This document shows positions 46,831-59,810 of a DNA stretch of 64,000 bases, in pieces. Source of the DNA: Camarhynchus parvulus. Taxonomy: Eukaryota > Chordata > Aves > Passeriformes > Thraupidae. Position 1 is the stretch's first letter. Every line of letters begins with the position of its first letter. The notes under the pieces were generated by a model, which worked only from the letters and a program-made list of their open reading frames with translations, was not told where the DNA came from and searched no databases. The translations under genes and the position numbers were made by a program. The stretch is from contig NC_044581.1 of NCBI RefSeq assembly GCF_901933205.1, forward strand, positions 14,911,501 to 14,975,500. The letters run 5' to 3'.

Positions 46831-47278
46831 GATGCCTTTTATTCCTAGTTTAGCGAGTTGGTAAAACATATGTGAGCCCCTTCCCTTTGCAGTGGTTTAC
46901 ATAAAAGTGTGTCAGGGGCAGATAGATGGTGAAACATTGCTTTCCATTGGCTGGGATTTGGAGTACAGTACCAATAAGTATTTCCTTCAGCCCAGGAAAA
47001 GAGAAAAATGAGAGACGGAGGCTCCTGTGACACATAACTAAATCAGTTGGTTGGGAGGCCTAATCCAGGAGAGACTTTTGGGTGATTTGCAGGGGGAAAA
47101 AATATAGATTTACGGACATTAGTATTTCTATTACTGAAATAATCTATTGATCCAAACAGCAAGCAAAAAAATCACTCCTTTAAGCCTGAAATACAAAGGA
47201 AACGGAAGGTCTCTTGGCTTTTTTTAGCTTTTAATATTTGTTTAGTTCTTGAAATCTGTTCTCTGACAGAAGTGAAGG

Positions 47279-47320
47279 AGGTGACTACCACAGAGGGGGA
47301 GGTGACTGCCACAGAGGGGC
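47279..47320. repeat. Two-copy 21-bp tandem duplication
   Basis: AGGTGACTACCACAGAGGGG and AGGTGACTGCCACAGAGGGG are adjacent and differ at one base. Confidence 0.85.
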
Positions 47321-50300
47321 TTGTAACTGTCATCTGACAGGGCTGGAAGGGGATTTGCAGGAAATGTGAATATTACCTCTCTCAGTCAGAATTAAAACAG
47401 TGTCTGAGCACTTTATTTGCTAAAGAGAGGCACAGAGTATTCCTTCCTGCTTTTCACAGAGGCTATTTTTTACCCTTTGTCCTGGTACATTTTCTCACAT
47501 TTTTAAGGCTTTTTTCCCCTTTTTTTGTCCATCACAATAAGAATCCTGTGTTTTTTTGAAACCCAACTGGAAGTGTATTTATACCATCCATGCAAAGTGA
47601 GCACCTTTCATTTCCAGTTGTAGAAAAGACTGACAGCAGAGCATCTGTAGTCCTGCTGTGGTGGGAGGCAAACCTTGTACTCATCCACAGATTTCCATGA
47701 AGACACAGTGCAGCCTGTTCAGATCCCTACTGCCAGGAAAGGTCACTGTGGTTGCTGCATTTGACTTCTGCCTTTCTCAGTATTGAGGGGCAGCAGAAAG
47801 AACAGTGCTAGAGGCATTAGAAATACCCCTTGGGAATTCCATGCTGGAATGTTCCAGTGCTGGGGCTCTTGTTGCTGTCCAGAGACTGGGGCCACATCTT
47901 TGGAAGCCACATCAGGGAGTAATTGTTTTGTTTCCACACCACTTATGGTGGCCTTCACCAGGGGTATGGCAGTTTTCCATCCCCTGGGGAGAAGGCAAAG
48001 GAAGGAGCTGGCTCCCAAGCTCTTAAGGCTTGAAGGTGGTGGGAAGATGCAGTGAAATGTGAATGGTGGGTTCAGGGAGAGGGACTGGCACACTGTGCTG
48101 AATATCTCCCATTTCCAAAGAGGAGGAGAGTCCAGGATCTGTGCACTATACTATATTAGGCCAGTGAAAGTCACACTTTCTTGTACCTGGGGCATTCTTT
48201 GGTCCACCTTTGTGTGGAGTGAGCCTGAATATTCATGTTTGCTCTTTCTTGACTTTCTTGACTTGTTTTGAACCAACTTGCTGCTGTGCCTTGAGGCATT
48301 TTCCTGCCTGGTGCTGGCCACAAGAGAGGATGGTGTCTGGCACTGTGCAGCTATGGGGCACCAGGCATGGGCTGTCACCTCCACCAGCACTCCAAGGTCA
48401 CAGGAAGCCATCACAGACTGGATTTTGGGAGCGGCCTGATGCATTAGCTCTGAACTAGTAGGTAAGAAGCTGCTTGCTGCAATTCCCCACCACAGAGGTC
48501 ATGCTGACAAGGAACTTGGCACTCTGGGAGATGCTCCCAAGGGTGTGGGTGCAAACAAAGTGTCCAGAGAATTCAGAGGGCTCCTGGGATTAGCAGGTTT
48601 CTCCTGAGAGGTAAATCAGCTGCCAGGAGGAGAGCAGATAAGGGGCAGTGGTGGGGTTGAGAAAACATGGCACAGTATGTAGAGTTCCTTACATGCCTGG
48701 CAGTTCACTTCTGGTACTGCTTTTTTTATCTAAATATAGGGCTCATCTCAAAGCCTCACATGAGAAGTTGCAGATCTAATCAAGGTCAGAAGAACATTAA
48801 AAAAAATTGGAACAGGAAAAGGCCATCAGGACCAATGTTTCTGTTCCTTTTTTCCTCCTGTCTTAGCTCTGGATCTTGGCTCTAATTGCCATTTATTTTT
48901 TATTGCTCTCACTATACTTCTCATATAATGTTTATATTAATGGGCAGGGGGAGGGGGGAAGTGAAGAAACACCAGGAAATGGAGTGCAATTGGAGTATGT
49001 GAGATGTGGCTTTTGTCTTCTTTATCACTGTTTTCTTGTAGTACTTCCAGCTCAGATATTAATTTATCATTGAGAGTGCTGCAGAAGTGTGGTCCCTTGT
49101 ATTTTATTGAAGGCTTGATCTAAATTCCAGATGGTCACCATGTGATCAAACCAGCCCTGGGCAAATAGGATATTTCTTTGTGTCTATATTTGATTTCTTT
49201 GCCAAATTCATACCTATCTAATCTTCTGCCCATGAGCCTGCATTCATTCATTCATCCTTTAAAGAAGTGTGCAACAGCTCCACCTCCTCATGGGTTAGAG
49301 ACAATGAGGGTGATTGCAAATATTCCCCATCTAAATGCAGATAAAATGTGATGCTGTTGCAGACAAATAATAGCTTTTCACGTCACAAAAACGTCTAGCT
49401 AAAGTTTACAACAGACAAATAATTCCTCAAAGAATGAAGGGTTCTCAGAAAATATGCAGTGAGGGACGTGGGTGTATTGACACGATGCTGCTGCAAGGAA
49501 GTGCTTTGATTTTGGGGATGCAAAATGCTCTGAAATTTTACTCGAGAAAATCCACAGAGCCCTTCTGCTTGTGGAGTCCCTGCTTTACTGTAGGAGTTTA
49601 ATAGATGGGAATGAGAGACTGTCTGTACCAAGCAGGTTCTTTCTTAAAAAGAAAGGCAAATTTCAGATTATAACTAAATATACTTCAGAACACAGAAGTA
49701 ACAATATAAAAACCTTCTTAATCATGATATGATTAAGGGATTTTTAAAATCTGCCTTGTAGTCACATTTCCATTTCCTGATAAATTCCATACTGTCTTTC
49801 AAATCACTTCTCATCATCATAATACGAACTGTAAAAAATCCTTCCATTTCTGCAGCGTGCTACGGAAAAAAAAATGGGGGTGGAAAGGAGAGAATTAAGA
49901 AGGCTCCAAGTTTTATCATTCTGTTCATAAAGCAGCACAGCAACCATAACTGCAGCACAGAAAAGAAACAGATACTGTAATGTCTGAGGTATTCTGTGCC
50001 ATAAACTCCCATAATAGAAACAGATGGCAAAAGCGCGTTGGAAGTAGGGGAAGTACTGTACATGCAGCTCTGCCCGAACATATGAAGAGATTCAGGGCTG
50101 ACACGTAAAGGAAAACGTCTGGAGCCCTGCCAGCGCTACTGTGTGCTGCAGCACTCGCTGTGGGCAGCAGAGAACTCGGGGCTTGGGGCTGCGTGGCAGC
50201 CCAGCAGCAGCACTTCTCCCTGTGTTTCAGTGGGTGTGTGCTGGTGTGGCTGGGCCAGCAGAGAAGGATGGGATCCCCTGTGGGTGTCACTGGCAGCTCC

Positions 50301-51922
50301 CCCGAGAGCCCCTGGCGCTGTGGCAGCTTGGGCATGCTGCAGAGAGCTGCGTGCCAGGCAGTGCTCTGGCACCTCTCTCTCTCTCTGCCTCAGCTTTCCC
50401 TCCCTGCCTCTGCTAGGCAGAGATCTTAATGTCTAAAGGGAGCCAAGCAAAGTTGTGTGGTGGGTATCAAACATGCAGTGAAAATGGCAAAAGTATTTTA
50501 TTCATGCCTGGCATCTCGCTGAGGAAACCTCACTTGTTTCATTGGGCGTTGTTTCACTGGTCCTGCTATGAGTGAAAGGAAATATAATGTGTGCATTGCA
50601 CTAGAGGGGGAGCTGAAGGTCAGGAGTGAAATATGGCTTTCTGCTGCACTTGGTCTCAGTCTGAATGTTACCTACATTATCATCAGAGCTCACTGTCATA
50701 ATGGGGAGACCTTGTCACAGGAGGGAGGTCACCTAGAAATGGGAAGAAAAATTGGGGGGGAAATACTAAATAAGATAAACTAAAAAGAAGGCCAGTAGGA
50801 TACCCAAACTTCCTTTGTGCATTTTTGAGAGCAGTAAATTATCTGCAAAAGACGCGTTTGTCTTTCAGTACCTGAAATCCCACTGTTGTCCTGGGGTTGA
50901 AGTGTCATTCTCCAAATATCCTGGAGTTTTGTTATCAGCATCTTTCCACCAGGGAGTCCAGCTTTGGCCTCTGTGCTTTTGTGATGGCTTGGATTTAAAA
51001 ACTCCAGCTACATTTCAAGGCAGTCACCTTTAAAATACTCATCCAAGAGGGGCATAAATTAGATTCTTTTCATTAGAAAACAGATCATGGTAAAGAAACT
51101 TCTCTATTCTCTGTGCCCTAGGACTGCAGTCAGACCCCTGGGATGGGTGCTGTGCTGCAGGATGGCCTGAGAGCGTGGCTGGGAGAGAGCTCTTCTTCAG
51201 CACTATGGAGGAATTTTGCTGCAAAGTTTTTGGAGGTGAGACCTGTCCTCCCACTGTGTGGCTGAAATATCTGCTTAATTGCAGGGCAGGAGAGATTTTA
51301 AACATCAGTGTGAAGAGCTAAGTGTTGTGTGGGTCCACACTGTTTGCATACCCTCCGGCCACCCAATTAACAGCCTAATCTCTGTGCAGATCCACTTTCA
51401 TCTAAAGATGTCAAAGAGTTTTGCAAACATTAATTCATATTAATATGTTGCTAAAAACAAACAAACAAATGTTTCCTCGGTGCTTCCAGGCCTCTCTTCC
51501 CCCTGCCATGAGTTGAAACCATCAATCTCCGAGGTGGTGCTGGTCACCTGTTTTGACAAGGGGGCCACCCAGTGCTGTGTTTTGTTGTCAGCAAAGTCTG
51601 GGTCTCCCAAGACCATGGGCAGCCACCCTGACTGCAGGTCAGCCAGGCACAGAGTCACCTTCCCCTTTGTGTGCCACGGATGTGGTTTCTCCCTGGTGCT
51701 GCTGAAATAATCTGGGCCAGCAGCTGCTGCTACTGACAGAGCAGGAGTTACTCCACATTGCTGTGGCAGTGCAAGGGAGAAACCTCAGGGGTGCAGCAGC
51801 CCTGGACCAGGGTGTGAGCACAGCCAAGCCTCGGGGCTGCCACCTTTGGGGCTCAGCCTTGGCTCAGGGGGATGCTGGGCTCTGGGCACAACTGCCCCAC
51901 CATGCCTCAGCTGGAGAGACAG

Positions 51923-51941
51923 CTGTCTGTCTGTCTGTCTG
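51923..51941. repeat. (CTGT)n microsatellite
   Basis: About 4.75 perfect CTGT units. Confidence 0.95.
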
Positions 51942-52699
51942 CCAATGAGATTAGGTAGCACTGCAAAGCTATTGCAGTAAATATCCAAAATTCAGATCAC
52001 TAATCATGTGTCGACTCCTCTCTGGTTTGCAACAAATCCTTTGGGGACTCACCAGAATTTAACAGCTAATGTTTTGACAAAAAGATTTTACTTTTCAGTC
52101 TACTCGAAGGAAGTCCTGGGAAATAAGCCTAATTTTATCTTTGCCTAAAAAACAAAAAAAGCCCAGGCAGCAAACCCACAGCTAGGACAAACTGAGTCTC
52201 AATATTTAGTGTGGTGGTTTGTACAACTCTAAACCATTCTGATGGGTTTCATTCTTATGTCAGATGTTGTGGTATCACTAACGGGTATTTGGAGATGGGA
52301 GTGCAGTTGTGTTAGCACAGTCACCAGGAGCTGGCTGAAGGGGATCTTTGTGGATATTTCCTTTGGAATGCATTCAGCCACTGAAATCCAAAGCCAGGTA
52401 CCAATATGAGCATTAGCTCACACCAAATGCACTCTTTCATCTCAGTATAGTTGTTGCTCTGACAGTTTAAGCTTCTCAAATACCATATCTCTTTTTAATG
52501 AAGAAATTGCACACTCATATACAGAAATGATGTATTTACAGCATAAAGCACCTATTGATACATTTTGGTCATTTTAACTGAGTTTGGAAGACTTCAGAAA
52601 GTGAGAAATACGTTTCATTACACAATTACAGTTAATTATTTTAGAAATACAGTTTAAATGCAAGTTATCTTAAATTTATTGCTTATCTGACTGGAAAGA

Positions 52700-53060
52700 T
52701 CTAAGCAAAACCTGAAAATCATAAACTCTTCCAGAACATTATATTTTATGCAGTCCAAAATGTGACACATGGGGTCTTTAATAATTCACTGCTTGTTAAC
52801 ATTAAACAACTGTTAACATGCTCAAATAATTAGTTATGCTTGCTTGACATGTTTGCATCTTTAATAATTGATGCATTTATCTTAATTACTAACAGTATTA
52901 TGGTCGTAATATGCATCTTTTTTCTATCTTAAAATTTTAACAAAAACTGACTTTTTGCCAAAAATGATTATCCTCTAAGTTTTAATTACTCATTGTAATT
53001 AAATTGCAAGCTGCAGTATTTTATTAAAAATATCTTTCACAAAAAAATATTTAATGGAAA
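52700..53060. promoter_or_regulatory. AT-rich candidate regulatory block
   Basis: A dense run of homeodomain/POU-like words: TTTAATAATTCACTG, CTGTTAACATG, AAATAATTAGTTATGC, ATAATTGATGCATT, CTTAATTACTAAC and TTGTAATTAAATTGC. The sequence is not a simple repeat. AT-richness alone raises the number of such words, so confidence is low. Confidence 0.25.
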
Positions 53061-56000
53061 AGAGGTGATTTGTTGTTTATGCATCACACTTAGTAAATAT
53101 TTCATAAGTTTCATATTACCCTTTCAGAGCAGATATAAAAAACATAACATTCTTAATATAAGAGTCAATTTAAAAGCTGCTATAGTAGTCTTCATTTCTC
53201 CTCCAAAAGGTTTGCAGAAGTCAGTGAATAAAGGAAGACAAAAAAAAAACCAAACAAAAAATGTGGTGGTGATTGCAAATTGGGTGCCCACAGTGACAGG
53301 AACTAAGGTTGAAGATGTTGTGCTAGTGAGTATATCACACCTTCACCAGTGGAATTAGTCTGACTTGAAATAGAGCTGAGCATTAAAAGTTTTTTCATTC
53401 TTCAGTGTTCTCCTGATTCAACTTTTGCTTGCAGGCTGCTAATAACAATAGTGGCAGTAGTTTGACTGTAATCATTTATTTATTGCAATGCTGATAGAGA
53501 TGGGGGTGAGCTTTGTGTCAGCCAATTTAAAAAGACTGTGTTTTCAGGGCCTTCCCATTGCTAAGACAGGCTGGTTTAGATTAAGATTGTTGTTTCTGGT
53601 CCTTAAATGTTGTGGAGGCAATTACCACTCCTGTGGAATGACAAAACTTGTTAATGATGTCAAAGAATTCAGTCACATCCGTGTCCTGGTGTGTGGTTGT
53701 GTTCCTTCCCAAATGACACATGAAGATGCTTGAAAAGGCGTCAGTGTATTGGCAGGAAAAAGTCCATTTGTGAGACAAAAATGTTCTCCAAAGTTTTAAA
53801 CTCCAAAAAGCTGTGTGATGCTGTCTCTCAGGGCTACGTTTAGCAAGTGACTAATGAGAGCCCAGCTCGGCTCTGAGGTAGGTGGTTTCTGAGAAGCTAA
53901 TACTTGAGCTGTGAGCCAAAGTCAGCCAAAACACTGCATTTCTAATGACACTGTGCCTGGGAATACACCTAGTATGGCATTTTTCTAAGTCAGTAGACCT
54001 ACGGGGCAGAAATGGCCCGTGTGTCAGACAATGTGGGCAGGGAGATTGTGGCCAGATCCAGAAGTGTCTCCTCCAAGCCATCAGTGTAGAAGTATTCTTT
54101 CAGCAGGATTTACTCCAGATATGACCCTTTGCCAGAAAAGCAGCGTGAGATCGGGGGGAGAAAAATGCTGAACTGAGACATTGAGCTCTGTGCTCTCTCC
54201 TGTCTTTGGGGCTTTCCTGCCTGCACAGAATAAAAGCCACACATGTATCCTCAGCTGCCCGCAGAGCCTCTGGTGCTGCAGCTTCTGCAGCAGCATCCCC
54301 AGTGTGGTGAGATCTGAACCAACTGAGAGAACGGGATATAGAGCAAGAGCAAGGTGAAGCTGAGTCCCCAGGAATGACTGAAACCAAGCTGCTGGTTTGT
54401 GCTTTGCTGGTTGGTGTCTCACAGGCAGGGCAGTGCTCCCCCCTGCCATGATGTCCAGCACAGCTGGCACAGCCACTGTGTGCAGGTGGGAATGGCCAAA
54501 CCATGGCCAAGGCCACCCTTCCCACTGCTGCTTCCAGATTCACTGTGTGCTTTTAATCTGTGCTGTCTCTGCTGACAGATTTAGAAGATTCTCACTATTG
54601 CAAAGTCCTCATGTCCTTGACATGGTGTTCTTCAAAAAGCGATTTCTAGTCTGATTTTAGAGTTAAATAAAAATTTACACATCACAGATCTATTAATCAT
54701 TTTTTCCCTTCTGTGGGTGTATCTTCAGATTTCAGTGATTGATTTATGTGGCCAGATGGGTGCATTTGTTTCCTGCTGTCTTTCAGTCCAGCAGAATCCA
54801 TGCATGCTGTGCAGTAGAGTGGGCTTGAACTTTCACTTGAAATGCACTGCTGTACATAAATCCTGAATACTGTTCCTTTGGAATAAATGGGATTCAGATG
54901 TGACTCCTTTGGATGTGGCACAAGCTGAGGTTTTCCTCTCAGTTAGTAAAGAAGCCATTCCTTTCAGCTTTAAAAGGAAAACTTGAGTATTGCAGGAGGT
55001 CCTGTTCATGTCCTCCAGGTTTTTGCTCCAAAAGCCTTTGCCTTTCTTTGCTGTCACCACAAAATGTGTGGTGGCTCATTAGCTGCTGCCAGGGAGGCTG
55101 ATTGCAGGGAGAGCAATCTGTGGTGCACACAAGCATTTATGCTGACACGTGCTACGGTTGTTAAAAGTATTTGCATATTGTCAGGTCAGTGTTCCCACAT
55201 CCTGAACTGTGGGGACAGGGACCATGAGGACCTGAGAGGGGTTCTGTGGGAAGAGCCAGACCTGGAATGGAGTGGACATATTAGTTTGATTCTCAGCAAT
55301 ATTTTGTGCAAAGGTACATAATATAAGGCCATCCTGGGCTCCAGCAACTGCATCTAAACCTTCATCCAGATAATGCCAGGGCTCCTGATGACAATTCCAT
55401 TTCTGACAGGGGACAGGAAGTCTCAGGAGCAGCAAGTTCCCAAAGGCAAGTAGGTGGTAGGAGAGGGAAATCCAAATCAGTGCTCCTACTGAGGGACCAG
55501 CTTCAGAGAATCCACATGTGAGAGAGGTCTCCCAACAGCACAGGCAGGAGCTCACACTTCATTAGGCCAGGAATTCTCATTATGACATGCAGAGTCACAC
55601 GAAATTAGCTTCAGAAGTTTTCCCACTTGGGAAGTGAGTTATTTTGCATGTAAGGTGTGTATATTTCTGTATGAAATGGATTTTTTTGCTTCTTCATGCA
55701 ATTAAAAGATAACCTCTGCTGGTTTATAATTCATGGCCACTTTTCCAGCCCTGGTGGTGCACAGGGAGAGGCCAATGGAGCTGCACTGGTGAAAGGGCTC
55801 TGGCCAGGCAACAGCAGGCGTTTGGGTGGGAGTATCACTGTGGTGGGACAATGTTTTACACTTCCCATGGAAAAAGGTGCAGTGCAAAATCAGTGTTTTG
55901 AGTGGTTTGTCTTGCTTCTGACATCCATTTTTCTCAAATTGCTGTCTAATGGGATGATAATTTCTATTTTAATCAGTTTTTAAGTCTCAACATTGACTGA

Positions 56001-59000
56001 AACCCTAACCCAGATTTGCTAAAACACAAGGAAGGCTGTCCTGGGTGCTGCTGCCAAAGCAGGAGTCTTTTTGTAGAGTGCCTTACTGCAGCACCCAGTT
56101 CAGAGCAGAACTTTCATCAGAAACCAAGCAGGAGAGCTTGGTAAGTAGAGGTAACCTCTGCTGCTGGGACTACTCAGCCCTGCTGAGCTGGCACCTTTGG
56201 CACTTCATTTCCTTTCTTTTTCCCTTTTAATCTGAACATTAGGAAAAGAGTTTGTCTACAGCTGTAACAAACACAAACTATCTAAAATGCTCCCCCGGGA
56301 TCAGCCACCCCCTTGCTGCTCCCTACTGGAAAAGGTTTGGCCAAAACTTGGGCTAATTCCTGCCTTCACTGATGCTGGTGAAGGAGGGAATGAGCTCCTT
56401 ACGAGTTTCATGCAGGCATTAAAAGTGTGAAAGTGTGAGTGCAGAGAACAGAGGGTGGCCAATGGCTGGGAACAATGCAAGCACTGATGTGCAGAGAGGT
56501 GAATTTCCAGGAGGGGACTTTGAGAAAATACTGCCCACAGAAATACAGATGCTTCCCTGTGAACTCTGTGATTTGCAAAGGATTCACATGAGTTTTACTG
56601 TATTTTCAATGTGAACATGTTCATGTTTATGACCCAGGATATTTCAGATGTGAGCTAAATTCTTTCTGGCTCACTCAGGGTTTTGACATTTGTAAGTCTT
56701 CGCTCACTCTAGGAGTAATTTTAATGGCTTGTATTAATTCAAGGTGTCCCTTTATGAACTTAAAATTTAAAAAAACTCACTACCTTTTAATGACATTTCC
56801 ATTTCTTCAGAATTATTATTTAAAATCTTAAATTAAGATTCTGCTCTTCGATTCTGACAGAGCCATTATATTTTATACTACGAGAATTTAGTTAATTTTA
56901 AATTATTAAACCCTATTGGCTGGATGAAGTAAGCGTCTTTAAGCAAGTTTTGTAGTTCAGGCACATTCCAATCAACTATGACTGCAAACATAATTTGAAA
57001 TTTTTTGCCTATGTTACTTTTTATCCTTATATGTGGCAGTGAGTATGCTGAGTTTCACTTTCTGACCTGAGAAATTAAACAGCAGCTGAACACAGTAGCA
57101 GCATTATGGGGAGCAACCTGTACTGGGCAACACAGCTCTTCAAACTGAAGACAGAGAAAAATCACAGAAATAACAGTAAGTCTTTTTTCTGAAAGAGAAA
57201 TTTAAAAGTTCATGATCTAAACTTTTCCTATATAGCAAACTAATTTCTTCCAGCAACAATATGTATTTACTTTGCATGTAAAATAATTTCATTTTAATTT
57301 TCAAAGATATTTGTTCCTTTCAGGTGTCACCTGGCATGACTTAGGTAACATTCTGATTTCTTCATGAATTAAGGATGATCATTTCTTCAGACATTTGAGC
57401 AGGGAAACAATTTCAAAGTCACTTATCTTACAGGGTGACATCTAGTAGGTGGGAAGGGCTTTGTATAGGTGGGGTCTAACAGTCCTAATTGACTGCAAAG
57501 GGGCACAGTGGGGATTAAAATAATGTATGCAAAATGGGCCAGAATATAATGGGAAGTATGGACACTTTTCTCTCAAAACTGAAATTACACTTCAAGGGCA
57601 GTATGGATATCTAGCAATAAGCATCATTTTAAAGCCCTTCAGCTGCTGTGACTTCAGGTGAAATTTGCTGCCAGCCATATAGATCTGCTTTAATTATTTT
57701 TTGAATCTGCAAACTCTGATCATTTGCATGCATTGCTAATACACTCATCTCTGAAACCTGAGCTGTGCAGTTTGGGCTTTACAGATTTATCAAGTGAAAC
57801 AATTCAGCTAATATCACATTAATTTAATTAACTTTAATTTTAAATGACTTGCTGGAGCACCTAACAAATGTAACATCTCCAAGACATTTTAGCAGATAGC
57901 TGTGGCTTTGTTGTATGCTCTTGTCTTCATAGTGAGAAAACATCTTGTTAGCATGAAAGGCTCCTCACTACTTTAGAAGAGAATATTTTGTTTATACTCC
58001 AACGTTTGCCTTGATTGCCTGGCTGTCATTTCAAAGGTGAAAGAAAACATCAGAAGTACAGATTGGTGGGGGGCTGATATAATTTAACATCTGCACTGTT
58101 GTGCAAGGATCTCTTTCAATTCCAAGCGGTATTGATAATTTATTGTCAGTTTGGGATATCCCCAGGGAGCTGCCTGCAGCCTGGGGGTGTGAGGGCATGC
58201 CCAGCTGCTGGGCTTTAGAGGCTTCAGGAGAGCTGGACCTGCACTCCTGCTGAACAAAGCACCAGGCTGTACACAAGGCTGGTCCCAGAAAGGAGGGCAA
58301 ATGTGGCACTTATTCTTCCATAGATTTTTTTTAAGATAAAAATAGTCCAAGGAAAATTCAAACTATCTAAAATCAGTCATCAGGTCTTCAGCGGTCTCAT
58401 TGTTGATTCAAAGTTTAATGTCAACTACTAAATATAGAGCAAAATATTTTTATATTTATGTGAACATATATATCTAAAATATAGCACGTGGCTAAGAAGG
58501 CATCAAGGTAGGTATGCTAAATATTTTCAGAAATATGAATATGGTCCATTCCAAACATTCAGTTTACAGTTGCAAACTGGAAAAAATACCAGAGATAAGG
58601 CCATAATCCATGTGTGGACACAGTCGGGAAGATAAGGGCAGGAAGCTTGTATAGGAAAAGCAGTTTATTCACATTCACTTTTCATCATACATATACATTA
58701 AATATTAATAACACCGTATGAATATTCATCTCTGTTTAATATTCATTTATACACAGAAGTTTACAGCAGATCCCTTTAACTTTTGGTGCCAAAACCAGTG
58801 TTCAAAGGGTTGTGCTGCCATTGTTCCTGCAAAACGTTTACATTTATCTGCTGTAAAAGAGCCTGAATGGCACCGAAGAGTGTCGTGTTTAGTTTTAAAA
58901 TGCCACAAATAACAGATTTATAGATTTTTCTAAATACATTATTTTACCTTGACAGCATTAATCATTCATGCTTCCTTCTTTCATTTTTCTACCTGCAATG

Positions 59001-59458
59001 GATTATTGAAACAGAAAATAACAACGGGAAAGGCTACAAGCAGTATCAAAATGTCAAGTTTGTACTTACAGTTGTATGTGCGTAGACAGGGTCAAGAGCC
59101 TCAATTATTTGTATATGTACACAGTGGTACTACATGAAAGGTTATGTCACCTGCAGCTATTTTCTTGCAGATTTAAATAGGACTGATATTCAACTCCACA
59201 GTCAGCCACTGACATGGAACATAGAATTGTAAAATACTGTGAACTCTTATGTCAGGACCTAAAATATGAACTGGGTGATTGCAAGGTGTAGCTGTGGGCA
59301 ATCCTATGTATTGCAGTGTAAGTCCTTTAAATTACTTTGTGTTATCCCTGACCTGTTCTTTTCATTTAAGCATAAGCCAGACCAACATGGAAGTACTTTC
59401 CAGGGAGAAGAAAAACCCTTGATATTGCCCATTTTTCCAGTAGCATTTGCTTGGGTTT

Positions 59459-59521
59459 TGAGAGGTTTTGTTGTTTTCCTTTTTTTGTTTTCTTTTTTTT
59501 TGTTTGTTTTTTTTGTATTTG
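59459..59521. repeat. T-rich simple sequence
   Basis: Irregular TTTTG and TTTTC units. Confidence 0.85.
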
Positions 59522-59685
59522 TTCTTGGCTTATTTTAATTTTGTCTCTTTTGATTCTTTCATGCTTTATATTTTCATGAATCCACGTGTGAAAATTTTGT
59601 GTTAAAAACGTTATTTTGCATATTATTTTAAAAAGTTATTTTCTGTAACCCAGGTATAATAATTTTAAGAATTCCAAGATCATGG

Positions 59686-59810
59686 CTTGCATGTTAATGA
59701 GATGCAAGTCTTATATCAAAACTGGCAGCAGCATTATTTGGAGTGGGATGTGTGGTGGAGCTAATCAGTGTATTTTCACGGTGGAGGGAGGAGGAGAGAA
59801 GCTAATCAGT
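59686..59810. repeat. Small hairpin plus duplicated AGCTAATCAGT word
   Basis: CTTGCAT (59686-59692) and ATGCAAG (59702-59708) form a 7-bp inverted repeat. Downstream, AGCTAATCAGT occurs at 59759 and again at 59800, each followed within three bases by ATTTT, 41 bp apart. Confidence 0.65.

Larger units (their letters stand above)
46831..52699. other. Unique non-coding stretch, no gene seen
   Basis: GC-richer patches lie at 47780-48050, 48280-48450, 50100-50420 and 51480-51960, with AT-rich DNA between. The patches give overlapping frames on both strands of up to about 136 codons with no recognisable product. Small repeats: 47279-47320, 50373-50386 (CT)n, 51456-51468 CAAA-type, 51923-51941 (CTGT)n. 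Confidence 0.65.
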
